Below, piece by piece: positions 5,201-12,874 of a DNA stretch of 12,874 nt. The position numbers were made by a program, and so were the translations under genes. Position 1 is the first letter of the stretch. Each line of letters opens with the position of its first letter. The notes under the pieces were generated by a model that did no database searches, was not told the DNA's origin, and saw only the letters and a list, made by a program, of their open reading frames with translations. Origin of the DNA: Bacillota bacterium (GTDB taxonomy: Bacteria > Bacillota > Clostridia > Peptostreptococcales > Anaerovoracaceae); NCBI GenBank assembly GCA_017936025.1, contig JAGBGL010000140.1, positions 1 to 12,874 on the forward strand, read 5' to 3'.

Positions 5201-5229
5201 ATCCCGCATCAAAATGGTGCGGGATTTTT
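5201..5229 (+). terminator. Intrinsic terminator of fba
   Basis: The stem ATCCCGCATC (5201-5210) / GGTGCGGGAT (5216-5225), with one G-T pair and loop AAAAT, is followed by TTTT (5226-5229). It starts 8 bases after the fba stop codon. Confidence 0.9.
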
Positions 5230-5235
5230 GATGAA

Positions 5236-5263
5236 CTGCCTAAATCTTTGATTTGGTACGCGG
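5236..5263. repeat. Small hairpin repeat, copy 2 (downstream of fba)
   Basis: This is the second copy of the 28-bp element at 431-458. The inner stem is CTAAATC (5240-5246) / GATTTGG (5250-5256) with a TTT triloop; the outer stem is CTGC (5236-5239) / GCGG (5260-5263). The two changes that fall in paired positions give T-G wobble pairs when read as + strand RNA, so the fold is kept on that strand but would contain A-C mismatches on the other. It lies between the fba and pncB terminators, outside any coding region. Confidence 0.6.
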
Positions 5264-5284
5264 CGAATGCATGAACTATCCATA

Positions 5285-5314
5285 ACAAAAAACCGGATCA
5301 TCAGATCCGGTTTT
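5285..5314 (-). terminator. Intrinsic terminator of pncB
   Basis: A perfect 11-bp stem, AAAACCGGATC (5289-5299) / GATCCGGTTTT (5304-5314), has an ATCA loop. Read on the - strand it is followed by a T-run (5292-5285 region), placing it 13 bases after the pncB stop. A T-run also follows on the + strand, so it may back up the fba terminator. Confidence 0.88.
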
Positions 5315-5327
5315 AATCGTTATGTCA

Positions 5328-6758
5328 TTATTTCTTTGCATTTTCAAGCAGCTGAAGTTTCATATTATACAGCTTTTCAGATAAATCCACATAATATGTC
5401 TGAGGTTTTTCGAAACGGCGTGTTTCATTCCACAGAGTTTTCATCTGTTCCCTGCAGAAATCTTTTATCTCATCAATATGCGGTTTTTCATAAACCAGCT
5501 TACCTTTTTCAAAGATAGGAACCTGCAGTTCTTTCACTTCATAGTTTGTAATCTTCTTTCTCTTCCAGATTGCATTAGGGTCGAAAATTTCATATTCATT
5601 TCCGTCCGGAGCCGGTTCATCATGCAGAGTGATGATATCAGCCAGAGCTTTACCTGTATTTTTATCATACAGACGGTACAGTTTTTTGAAACCAGGGTTT
5701 GTGATCTTTTCAATGTTTTCACTGACCTTGATTTTTGAAATCAGTTCTCCGCCCTGATCCAGTGCAACCAGCTTATATACGCCGCCGAATACAGGTGTGG
5801 ATTTAGAAGTGATCAGTCTTTCACCTACACCGAAAGAATCAATGCATGCGCCTTCCAGCAGAATATCCTGGATTACATATTCATCCAGTGAGTTTGAAAC
5901 TACGATCTTACAGTCAGGATGTCCTGCCTCATCCAGCATCTTTCTTGCCTGTTTAGTAAGATAAGCGATGTCTCCGCTGTCGATTCTGATGCCTTTTTTA
6001 GCAGGTTTCAGCTCGTCAAAAATTCTTACAGCATTAGGAATACCGGACTTCAGCACGTTATATGTATCAACAAGGAAAGTACAGTTATCAGGATAGATTT
6101 CCGCATACTTACGGAATGCTTCGTATTCTGTAGGGAACATCTGTACCCAGCTGTGAGCCATTGTACCCAATGCGGAAACCCCGTAGTCTCTGTCGGAAAT
6201 CGCACATGCCGTGCCTGCACATCCGCCGATATAAGAAGCCCTCGCTCCATATACAGCAGCAGATACACCATGAGCTCTGCGTGTTCCGAATTCCATTACC
6301 GGTCTGTCTCCTGCCGCATATACGATACGGCTCGCTTTTGTTGCGATCAGAGACTGATGGTTGATCAGAAGCAGCAGCATTGTTTCGACGAATTGTGCCT
6401 GAATAACCGGACCTCTTACTGTCAGGATAGGTTCATTAGGGAAAATAGGCGTACCTTCAGGAATCGCCCATACATCACATTCAAATTTAAAAGTCTTCAG
6501 ATACTCAAGAAAGTTTTCATCAAAGCATCCTTTTTTTCTCAGGTAGTCAATGTCTTCATCTGTGAAATTAAGATTTTCAAGATAATTGATTGCCTGTTCG
6601 AGACCTGCCATGATTGCATATCCGCCTCCGTCAGGAACACGTCTGAAAAATAAATCAAATACCGCAATGTCATCCTTCAGGTCTGACTGGAAATAACCGT
6701 TTGCCATTGTTATTTCATAATAGTCAGTCAACATAGTCAGGTTCAGTTTTTCAATCAT
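5328..6758 (-). CDS. pncB: Nicotinate phosphoribosyltransferase
   Basis: Converts nicotinate and PRPP, with ATP, to nicotinate mononucleotide: the entry step of the Preiss-Handler NAD salvage pathway in the cytoplasm. The 476-residue product carries the family motifs in order: N-terminal LTMLTDYYEITMANGYF (about 7-23), EFGTRRAHG (156-164), GTMAHSWV (198-205) with His202 at the position of the phosphorylated histidine, VDTYNVLKSG (230-239), RIDSGD (258-263, phosphoribosyl binding), VSNSLDEY (287-294) and FGVGERLIT (309-317). The length is normal. The start ATG 6758 is supported by GGAGGA about 9 nt upstream. The gene is monocistronic: its own promoter lies at 6828-6856 and a terminator at its 3' end. 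It converges with fba. No neighbouring NAD gene is present. Confidence 0.96.
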   Translation of the reverse strand: MIEKLNLTMLTDYYEITMANGYFQSDLKDDIAVFDLFFRRVPDGGGYAIMAGLEQAINYLENLNFTDEDIDYLRKKGCFDENFLEYLKTFKFECDVWAIPEGTPIFPNEPILTVRGPVIQAQFVETMLLLLINHQSLIATKASRIVYAAGDRPVMEFGTRRAHGVSAAVYGARASYIGGCAGTACAISDRDYGVSALGTMAHSWVQMFPTEYEAFRKYAEIYPDNCTFLVDTYNVLKSGIPNAVRIFDELKPAKKGIRIDSGDIAYLTKQARKMLDEAGHPDCKIVVSNSLDEYVIQDILLEGACIDSFGVGERLITSKSTPVFGGVYKLVALDQGGELISKIKVSENIEKITNPGFKKLYRLYDKNTGKALADIITLHDEPAPDGNEYEIFDPNAIWKRKKITNYEVKELQVPIFEKGKLVYEKPHIDEIKDFCREQMKTLWNETRRFEKPQTYYVDLSEKLYNMKLQLLENAKK

Positions 6759-6827
6759 TTGGAATCTTCCTCCATCTTGTTTTTAAAACGCTTTCTGCAA
6801 GCTTTATAAAATATTATACTAATTAGA

Positions 6828-6856
6828 ATTATACCAGCTTTTATGCATAATGTAAA
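6828..6856 (-). promoter_or_regulatory. Sigma-A promoter of pncB
   Basis: On the - strand TTTACA (6856-6851, 5/6) and TATAAT (6833-6828, 6/6) are separated by 17 bp, with TGG just before the -10 giving an extended -10. Transcription would start near 6821, leaving a leader of about 62 nt before ATG 6758. The leader is AT-rich and shows no riboswitch-like fold that I can recognise. Confidence 0.8.
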
Positions 6857-6906
6857 CCGGACCTGCCAAGTTAGTGTATGGTTTTATGTCAAGACACCCT
6901 TGCCCA

Positions 6907-6940
6907 TTAAAAAGACGGCTCCATCAGATAGAAGCCGCCC
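6907..6940 (-). terminator. Intrinsic terminator of the uvrB-uvrA-transporter operon
   Basis: On the - strand GGCGGCTTC (6939-6931) pairs with GGAGCCGTC (6922-6914), a 9-bp stem with two G-T pairs and an 8-nt loop, followed by TTTTT (6913-6909). It begins 7 bases after the transporter stop codon. Confidence 0.85.
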
Positions 6941-6946
6941 GTAGTT

Positions 6947-8293
6947 TTATAAAATTCTTTCCAGTCCGTTCATATCAACAGGTTTGCCTGTTTTTTTGTC
7001 TGCAACTGCTTTTTTCAGCAGTTCAAATGTATGTCCGTTGATCGGGTAGATAAACTGTGCAATTGCCGCTGCAATAAGGCATAATCCCGGAAGCAGAATG
7101 AATGCTGCATTTACCATATCAAGCTTCAGGAGCCAGCCGACTATCTGCGTAGCTGCAGATGTAAAAACGGTAAACGCGAGACCGTATACAGACGTTATAC
7201 TTCCTTCCAGTCTCTTGCCCAGAACAAATTCCCCTACTTCTGTAATATCATACATGATAGCATTGATCAGCTGCCAGAAACATGTATATGAAATCGAGTA
7301 TATTACCACATAAACTACCATCATCACATAGCTGTGTATTCCTATGAAATAGAAAACCACACCTGCTGCACCGGCAATAAGCATAGACATCGCCAGCGTA
7401 TTCTTCTTGCCGAATTTAACAGCACACACACCCATGACCGGGGTATATACAAGATTTGCGATTATTGAAATCAGGAATATTGTGGATGTTATCTCATCGC
7501 CCATTCCCAGATTATATCTCGTAAAGAATACCATGCTGGAATTGTAGAATGTATTTGCAACGATATACATTCCGATAACTATGATCATGTGTTTGAAAGG
7601 TTTCAGCTTCAGGACCTGAATATATTCGCTGATCAGTTTTCCTATCCTGATTTCCCCCGGCTCACCGGACACATCCTGTTCCTTGCCTTTTGTAGATTTC
7701 CATGTTACCAGAATGCTTCCACCTGCAATTACTGCAAGAATAACAGCCATGAAAAACCATGCCCGGCTTTCCGCCATTCCCTGCGTCTGCATATACTGGA
7801 CAAACAGCAGAGGGATAACCATGCCGATAAAATTTCCGAAGATTCCGAACAGTCTTGCGATCGTTCTAAGGATGCTTCTTTCGTCATAATCATCTGTCAG
7901 CTCTGCTCCCAACGCAGAATACGGAGTATAGTACATACTGAAGCCCAGCCAGAACATCAGTCCCACTATTATATAGAAACATGACTGCACCGCTGCAGCA
8001 GCTTCCACCTTCGTAAACAGAAGAATCAATCCGACAACAAGCGGCGCAACTGCAGCCAGCAGGAACGGACGGCGTCTGCCGTATTTCCACCTGATGTTGT
8101 CAGAAACATAGCCGATCAGCGCTCCCACTACTCCATCCGCCAGAATTATGACAGACGAGACAGTCCCCGAAACTTCCGGTGACATGCCTACTACAGTTGT
8201 AAGAAACAGTATCAGATATACAGTTACAAAATTATATGGTGCAGAGTCCGCGAAGGTCGCCGCACCATAACCTAATAAATCTTTTTTATTCAT
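6947..8293 (-). CDS. GPH-family (MFS_2) sugar/cation symporter-like transporter
   Basis: An integral membrane protein of 448 residues with about 12 hydrophobic segments and a polar central loop (about 202-222). The signature after helix 2, GYVSDNIRWKYGRRRPF (61-77), and the later YSALGAELTDDYDERS segment (about 124-139) place it in the glycoside-pentoside-hexuronide:cation symporter group, or the related sucrose/SLC45-type transporters. The substrate is unknown. By my alignment from memory with MelB, Asp53 corresponds to the first acidic residue of the helix 2 cation site, but the second (the Asp of the DP pair) is Gly57, so cation coupling may differ. The start ATG 8293 has AAAGG 9 nt upstream, overlapping the uvrA stop (8308-8306), with a 12-bp gap. 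It is therefore the last gene of the uvrBA operon and is followed by the terminator. No sugar-utilisation gene is nearby. Confidence 0.85.
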   Translation of the reverse strand: MNKKDLLGYGAATFADSAPYNFVTVYLILFLTTVVGMSPEVSGTVSSVIILADGVVGALIGYVSDNIRWKYGRRRPFLLAAVAPLVVGLILLFTKVEAAAAVQSCFYIIVGLMFWLGFSMYYTPYSALGAELTDDYDERSILRTIARLFGIFGNFIGMVIPLLFVQYMQTQGMAESRAWFFMAVILAVIAGGSILVTWKSTKGKEQDVSGEPGEIRIGKLISEYIQVLKLKPFKHMIIVIGMYIVANTFYNSSMVFFTRYNLGMGDEITSTIFLISIIANLVYTPVMGVCAVKFGKKNTLAMSMLIAGAAGVVFYFIGIHSYVMMVVYVVIYSISYTCFWQLINAIMYDITEVGEFVLGKRLEGSITSVYGLAFTVFTSAATQIVGWLLKLDMVNAAFILLPGLCLIAAAIAQFIYPINGHTFELLKKAVADKKTGKPVDMNGLERIL

Positions 8294-8305
8294 TATGTCA
8301 AACCT

Positions 8306-11140
8306 TTATTTGAGGATTTTTCTGAGGAATTCACCTGTGTAAGACTCCTGGACCTGCGCAACTTCTTCAGGTGTTCCTTCTGCCACGATAGTACCGCCGC
8401 GGAAGCCACCATCAGGTCCCAGGTCGATGATATGATCCGCACGTTTGATAACGTCCAGATTATGCTCGATCACAACAACTGTGTTTCCTGCATCTACTAA
8501 AGTATCCAATACATGGATCAGTTTGTCAACATCTGCAAAATGGAGGCCTGTAGTCGGTTCGTCCAGAATGTACAGGGTCTTTCCTGTGCTTCTCTTTGAC
8601 AGTTCGCTTGCCAACTTGATACGCTGTGCTTCGCCGCCGGAAAGCTGTGTTGAAGGCTGTCCCAGTTTAATGTAGCCCATGCCGACTTTTTCAAGAGTTT
8701 CCAGCTGTCTTGCAATGGACGGGATATTTTTGAAGAACTCCAGAGCCTCTGTGACATTCATATCCAGAACATCGAAGATGCTCTTGCCTTTGTATTTAAC
8801 CTCCAGAGTCTCGCGGTTATATCTCTTTCCTTTGCAGACTTCACAAGGCACATACACATCCGGCAGGAAATGCATCTCGATTTTGATGATGCCGTCACCG
8901 CTGCATGCTTCACATCTTCCGCCCTTCACGTTGAAACTGAATCTGCCTTTGCCGTATCCTCTCAGTTTTGCTTCAGGTGACTGAGCAAAGAGATCGCGGA
9001 TATTAGTAAACACGCCGGTATAAGTCGCCGGATTGGATCTTGGCGTTCTGCCAATAGGGCTCTGATCAATATCGATAACTTTATCGATATGCTCCAGCCC
9101 TCTGATTTCCTTATGTCTGCCCGGTTTCTGCTTGAGACCGTTAGTTTCTCCCGCAGTCGCCTTATATAAAATCTCATTGATCAGAGAAGATTTTCCGGAG
9201 CCGGATACGCCTGTCACACAGACCAGCTTGCCCAGCGGGATCTTCACATCTATCCCTTTCAGGTTGTTTTCTTCTGCTCCTATGATTTCAAGGTAATTTC
9301 CATTACCTTCACGTCTTGTTTCAGGCACTTCTATTTTCTTTGCCCCGCTCAGATACTGACCTGTCAGAGATTCCTTACAGGCTTTGATATCTTCTACTGT
9401 GCCCTGTACAACCAGTTCACCGCCATGGATGCCTGCCGCCGGTCCTATGTCGATGATATGATCCGCTGCGTACATTGTATCTTCGTCATGTTCTACAACG
9501 ATCAGTGTATTTCCGATATCGGTCAGATCACGGAGAGCCGCAAGCAGTTTTTCATTATCTTTCTGATGAAGACCGATGCTCGGTTCGTCAAGAATATAGA
9601 GAACGCCGACAAGACCGGATCCGATCTGCGTTGCCAGTCTGATACGCTGTGATTCGCCGCCGGAAAGTGTAGCCGCTGCTCTTGATAATGTCAGATAATC
9701 AAGGCCCACATTAGCCAGGAACATCAGTCTCGCACGTATCTCCTTCAGCACTTCTTCTGCGATCATCAGCTGCATTTCAGACAGCTCAAGAGAGTCCATA
9801 AACTGGATCGCTTCGATTACTGACATGTCACAGAATTCCATGATATTCTTGCCGCCGACAGTTACTGCCAGCAGTTCAGGCTTCAGCTTGTTGCCGTTAC
9901 ACACCGGACATGTATCGACACTCATGAACTGTTCCATTTTCTGTCTGATCCATTCTGAACTTGTCTCTCTGTATCTGCGTTCCAGGTTAGGGATCAGGCC
10001 TTCGAATGTATGGTTTCTGTGCTGTACCATACCTGCACGGTTGGTGTAGTCATATTTCAGCGTTTCGTCACCGCTGCCGTACAGCAGTACCTGCTTGAAT
10101 GCTTCAGGCAGATCCTTATATGGAAGCTCTATATCCGCATCATACTTGTCCGCCAGTGCTTTGATGACCTGCCAGTAAAAGCTGGTATGTTCCATTGTCG
10201 CGAAGATATTCACAAGAGCTTTATCTACTATGCTTACATCCTGATCCGGAATAAGCAGTTCAGGGTCGATAGTCTGCACAAAGCCAAGTCCTGCACATTC
10301 AGGACATGCTCCCATAGGATTGTTGAAGGAGAACATTCTCGGTTCCAGCTCCTCTATACTGATGCCGTGATCCGGACATGCAAGGCTGGTACTGAAAGTC
10401 TTTTCCTGTACACCGTCTCCGTTGTCTATGATCACCTGGATCAGACCATCGCCATGAGTCACCGCAAGTTCACATGCTTCTGCCAGACGGCTCTGCACAC
10501 CGTCCCTGACTTTGATACGGTCAACAACTATTTCTATAGTATGTTTAAAAGTCTTTTCCAGAGAGATTTCATCCTCTCCCAGAACTTTCATTTCATTGTC
10601 CACACGGACACGGATAAAGCCTTCCTTCTGGATCCTTTCCAGAATTTTTTCATGCATCCCCTTTTTCTGTCTGACTACCGGTGCCAGCACGGTCAGTTTT
10701 GTGCCTTCGCCTTCCATCATCAGCAGCTCAACGATCTGATCTGTTGTCTGGCTGGTGATTTCTCTGCCGCAGACAGGACAGTGCGGTACGCCAATACGTG
10801 CATACAGCAGTCTCAGATAGTCGTATATTTCTGTAACCGTTCCGACCGTAGATCTCGGGTTTTTATTTGTAGTTTTCTGGTCGATGGAAATCGCAGGTGA
10901 AAGACCTTCGATATACTCAACGTTCGGTTTTTCCATCTGTCCCAGGAACTGTCTCGCATACGAAGACAAACTTTCCATGTATTTACGCTGGCCTTCAGCA
11001 TAAATCGTGTCGAATGCCAGCGATGACTTTCCGGACCCTGACAACCCGGTCAGTACGACCATTTTATCTCTGGGTATAGTCACATCGACACTCTTCAGAT
11101 TATTTTCATTTGCACCTTTAATTACTATATCTTTTGCCAT
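8306..11140 (-). CDS. uvrA: Excinuclease ABC subunit UvrA
   Basis: The damage-recognition ATPase of nucleotide excision repair; a dimer loads UvrB at bulky lesions. The 944-residue length is standard. Domains in order: Walker A GLSGSGKS (32-39), a CPVC pair (121-124), a zinc module with C255, H258, C279 and C282, CPVC (411-414), ABC signature LSGGESQR (492-499) and Walker B LYILDEP (514-520). The second half has Walker A GVSGSGKS (644-651), a C743/C746/C766/C769 zinc finger, signature LSGGEAQR (833-840) and Walker B LYILDEP (857-862). All ATPase motifs are intact. One zinc position is His rather than Cys (CPDH), seen in other Gram-positive UvrA as far as I recall. The start ATG 11140 has GAGG 8 nt upstream; the uvrB stop is 12 bases before, so the two are cotranscribed. 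Confidence 0.98.
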   Translation of the reverse strand: MAKDIVIKGANENNLKSVDVTIPRDKMVVLTGLSGSGKSSLAFDTIYAEGQRKYMESLSSYARQFLGQMEKPNVEYIEGLSPAISIDQKTTNKNPRSTVGTVTEIYDYLRLLYARIGVPHCPVCGREITSQTTDQIVELLMMEGEGTKLTVLAPVVRQKKGMHEKILERIQKEGFIRVRVDNEMKVLGEDEISLEKTFKHTIEIVVDRIKVRDGVQSRLAEACELAVTHGDGLIQVIIDNGDGVQEKTFSTSLACPDHGISIEELEPRMFSFNNPMGACPECAGLGFVQTIDPELLIPDQDVSIVDKALVNIFATMEHTSFYWQVIKALADKYDADIELPYKDLPEAFKQVLLYGSGDETLKYDYTNRAGMVQHRNHTFEGLIPNLERRYRETSSEWIRQKMEQFMSVDTCPVCNGNKLKPELLAVTVGGKNIMEFCDMSVIEAIQFMDSLELSEMQLMIAEEVLKEIRARLMFLANVGLDYLTLSRAAATLSGGESQRIRLATQIGSGLVGVLYILDEPSIGLHQKDNEKLLAALRDLTDIGNTLIVVEHDEDTMYAADHIIDIGPAAGIHGGELVVQGTVEDIKACKESLTGQYLSGAKKIEVPETRREGNGNYLEIIGAEENNLKGIDVKIPLGKLVCVTGVSGSGKSSLINEILYKATAGETNGLKQKPGRHKEIRGLEHIDKVIDIDQSPIGRTPRSNPATYTGVFTNIRDLFAQSPEAKLRGYGKGRFSFNVKGGRCEACSGDGIIKIEMHFLPDVYVPCEVCKGKRYNRETLEVKYKGKSIFDVLDMNVTEALEFFKNIPSIARQLETLEKVGMGYIKLGQPSTQLSGGEAQRIKLASELSKRSTGKTLYILDEPTTGLHFADVDKLIHVLDTLVDAGNTVVVIEHNLDVIKRADHIIDLGPDGGFRGGTIVAEGTPEEVAQVQESYTGEFLRKILK

Positions 11141-11152
11141 CTCTTATCCTCT

Positions 11153-12874
11153 TTATAAATTGACTTTATATTCGAATATCCGGTCACGCAGCATAGCCGC
11201 ACGTTCGAACTGCAGATCGGCAGCCGCCTGCTTCATTTCTTTTTCCAGCTTCTTTATATATTCTTTCAGTTCTTTCTTTGTAAGTTCCAGAGGGCTCTTG
11301 CCGTTGTACTCTGCCTCTTCCTCTGCTGCTTTAGTTGCTTCGATAACAGCACGCACGGACTTTTTGATAGTCTGCGGAGTGATCCCGTGAGCCTCGTTAT
11401 ACTCGCTCTGGATCTGACGTCTTCTGTTGGTTTCATCGATCGCCACCTTCATGGCCTTACTGATACCATCTGCATACATGATCACACGGCCCTCTGCATT
11501 TCTCGCAGCACGGCCTATGGTCTGTATCAGAGAAGTTTCTGTACGCAGGAAACCCTCTTTATCAGCATCCAGAATTGCAACCAAAGAAACTTCAGGAATG
11601 TCCAGCCCTTCTCTCAGCAGATTGATACCTATGAGGACATCGAATACATCCATACGCAGATCGCGCAGGATTTCCATTCTCTCTAATGTATCTACCTCAG
11701 AATGCAGATATCTAACGCGGATACCCGCATTTTTCAGATAATCCGTCAGACTTTCCGCCATTTTCTTAGTCAGAGTAGTCACAAGGACCTTCTCTCCTTT
11801 TGCAGTTGTCTTATTGATTTCGCCGATCAGATGGTCGATCTGTCCCTCGCTTTTCTGTATCTCAATGACCGGATCCAAAAGGCCTGTCGGTCTGATGATC
11901 TGTTCAGCCGTGATGCCACCGCTCTGCTCTCTCTCGTAATCAGCAGGCGTCGCACTTACATATATGCACTGATGTGCCAGTTCCTGAAATTCCGGGAACT
12001 GCAGAGGTCTGTTATCCAGTGCCGACGGCAGACGGAAGCCATACTCTACCAGAGAGCTTTTTCTGGAACGGTCTCCGGCATACATCGCGTGAAGCTGCGG
12101 AAGCATTACATGCGATTCATCTATAAGTATAAGAAAATCATCAGGGAAATAGTCGATCAGCGTATACGGTCTCGAACCAGGCTCCAGCCCCCCGATGTGT
12201 CTGGAATAGTTTTCGATGCCTTTACATGTACCGATTTCTCTAAGCATTTCGATATCGTATCTCGTACGCTGCTCTATCCTCTGTGCTTCCAGCAGTTTTC
12301 CTCTGTCCTTGAACCACTGGATCCGTTCTTCCAGTTCTTCACCGATAGTCATTGCCGCACGGTCGATATTCTCCTTAGTTGTGACATAGTGAGTTGCAGG
12401 ATAAATCGCTACATGATTACGGAGCCCTATAACCTCTCCTGTGACAGGATTTATCTCTTTGATGGAATCCACCTCATCACCGAAAAGTTCGATCCTGACC
12501 GCATTTTCGGCTCCTGCAGGGTATACATCTATAATGTCACCGCGCACTCTGAAAGTACCGCGTTCAAATCCCATATCATTTCGCGTATACTGGATGTCCA
12601 CCAGCTTTCTCAGCATCTCCTGACGGTCTTTTTCCATGCCGGGACGCAGAGACAGCACCTGGTTCTTATAATCGATAGGGCTTCCCAGGCCATATATACA
12701 CGAAACAGAAGCAACTATAATCACATCATTGCGCTCTGACAGAGCTGCTGTCGCAGAGTTACGCAGCTTTTCAATTTCGGCATTGATGTCAGAATCTTTT
12801 TCTATATATGTGTCAGTGGAAGGCACATATGCTTCCGGCTGATAATAGTCGTAGTAGGATACAAAATACTCCAC
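11153..12874 (-). CDS. uvrB: Excinuclease ABC subunit UvrB (5' end beyond window)
   Basis: UvrB is the DNA-damage-verifying helicase-like protein that receives DNA from UvrA and recruits UvrC. 573 residues are visible and the N-terminus is cut. The first visible codon, GTG at the edge, is an internal valine: VEYFVSYYDYYQPEAY is the start of the beta-hairpin whose tyrosines clamp DNA (about residues 86-101 of full-length proteins). About 85 residues including Walker A are therefore outside. Visible motifs are TDTYIEKDSDIN, SVSCIYGLGSP, the DESH helicase motif (visible residues 252-255), VSATPADYE, LHSEVDTLERMEILRDLR, LLREGLDIPEVSLVAI and QTIGRAARNAEG. A C-terminal UVR domain (LEKEMKQAAADLQFERAAML, about 543-562) binds UvrA/UvrC. 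No frameshift is seen. It is the upstream visible gene of the uvrB-uvrA-transporter operon; the promoter is not in the window. Confidence 0.98.
   Translation of the reverse strand: MEYFVSYYDYYQPEAYVPSTDTYIEKDSDINAEIEKLRNSATAALSERNDVIIVASVSCIYGLGSPIDYKNQVLSLRPGMEKDRQEMLRKLVDIQYTRNDMGFERGTFRVRGDIIDVYPAGAENAVRIELFGDEVDSIKEINPVTGEVIGLRNHVAIYPATHYVTTKENIDRAAMTIGEELEERIQWFKDRGKLLEAQRIEQRTRYDIEMLREIGTCKGIENYSRHIGGLEPGSRPYTLIDYFPDDFLILIDESHVMLPQLHAMYAGDRSRKSSLVEYGFRLPSALDNRPLQFPEFQELAHQCIYVSATPADYEREQSGGITAEQIIRPTGLLDPVIEIQKSEGQIDHLIGEINKTTAKGEKVLVTTLTKKMAESLTDYLKNAGIRVRYLHSEVDTLERMEILRDLRMDVFDVLIGINLLREGLDIPEVSLVAILDADKEGFLRTETSLIQTIGRAARNAEGRVIMYADGISKAMKVAIDETNRRRQIQSEYNEAHGITPQTIKKSVRAVIEATKAAEEEAEYNGKSPLELTKKELKEYIKKLEKEMKQAAADLQFERAAMLRDRIFEYKVNL

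Noticed and set aside
5258..5275. Short sequence after the hairpin repeat copy 2 as a possible small gene start (ATG 5267-5273 region)
   Set aside because: It has no SD, and its frame runs through the pncB terminator and antisense to pncB.
6887..6896. TGTC-AA-GACA inverted repeat and a perfect TTGACA on the - strand upstream of the pncB promoter
   Set aside because: No -10 box lies at 16-18 bp from this TTGACA, and the short 4-bp arms lie 30 bp beyond the real -35. It could be a regulator site or a remnant of an old insertion, but nothing supports a specific claim.
11702..12739. Long open frame (345 codons) on the + strand opposite uvrB
   Set aside because: It is a shadow of the strongly conserved uvrB frame: rich in Phe, Ser, Arg, Cys and His, with no domain and no ribosome site. 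The same holds for the + strand frames opposite uvrA (10010-10900) and pncB (5919-6653).

Overview
The window reads as chromosomal housekeeping DNA from a low-to-moderate-GC Gram-positive anaerobe, most likely a member of the Clostridia (Bacillota). The basis is the strong AGGAGG-type ribosome sites, TATAAT/TTGaca-type promoters, a tRNA without an encoded CCA, a tmRNA tag ending in FALAA, short Gram-positive-type signal peptidases, class II fructose-bisphosphate aldolase, and tightly packed operons. I cannot name the genus from sequence alone. No phage, plasmid, IS transposase or CRISPR array is visible, and no stretch above about 300 bases lacks a gene.

Left end (1-3783): the 3' end of a tRNA on + converges on ssrA (tmRNA) on -, with one hairpin between them acting as terminator for both. 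Reading leftwards on the - strand, one unidirectional cluster contains: an RluA/RluC-family pseudouridine synthase, three tandem type I signal peptidase genes, smpB, a small coiled-coil protein gene, and then ssrA. It is packed with a GTGA overlap, a 0-bp junction and a stop codon buried in the next ribosome site. A good internal promoter overlaps the stop codon of the middle peptidase gene and could drive the last peptidase, smpB, the coiled-coil gene and possibly ssrA. Only the middle peptidase keeps the Ser/Lys catalytic dyad. The two outer ones keep the serine but carry Gly or Arg where the catalytic lysine should be. This is the most unusual feature of the window.

Middle (3784-6946): a divergent intergenic region with a 24-bp palindrome separates the leftward cluster from two + strand genes, a small membrane-anchored acidic protein and fba. 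fba ends in a strong terminator. A second copy of a small hairpin repeat (first copy beside ssrA) and the terminator of pncB follow. pncB (nicotinate phosphoribosyltransferase, - strand) has its own well-formed promoter.

Right end (6947-12874): a - strand operon uvrB (5' end cut by the window edge) - uvrA - GPH/MFS transporter. Both junctions are 12 bp, with the upstream stop codon next to or inside the downstream ribosome site, and the operon ends in a terminator. A sugar-type transporter as the last gene of the excision-repair operon is unexpected.

Overall, ribosome rescue (ssrA-smpB), rRNA modification and protein export sit together on the left, central metabolism (glycolysis, NAD salvage) in the middle and DNA repair on the right. 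No multi-gene novel defence or mobile system is visible. The best candidate for undescribed biology is the triple signal peptidase cluster with two lysine-less members.
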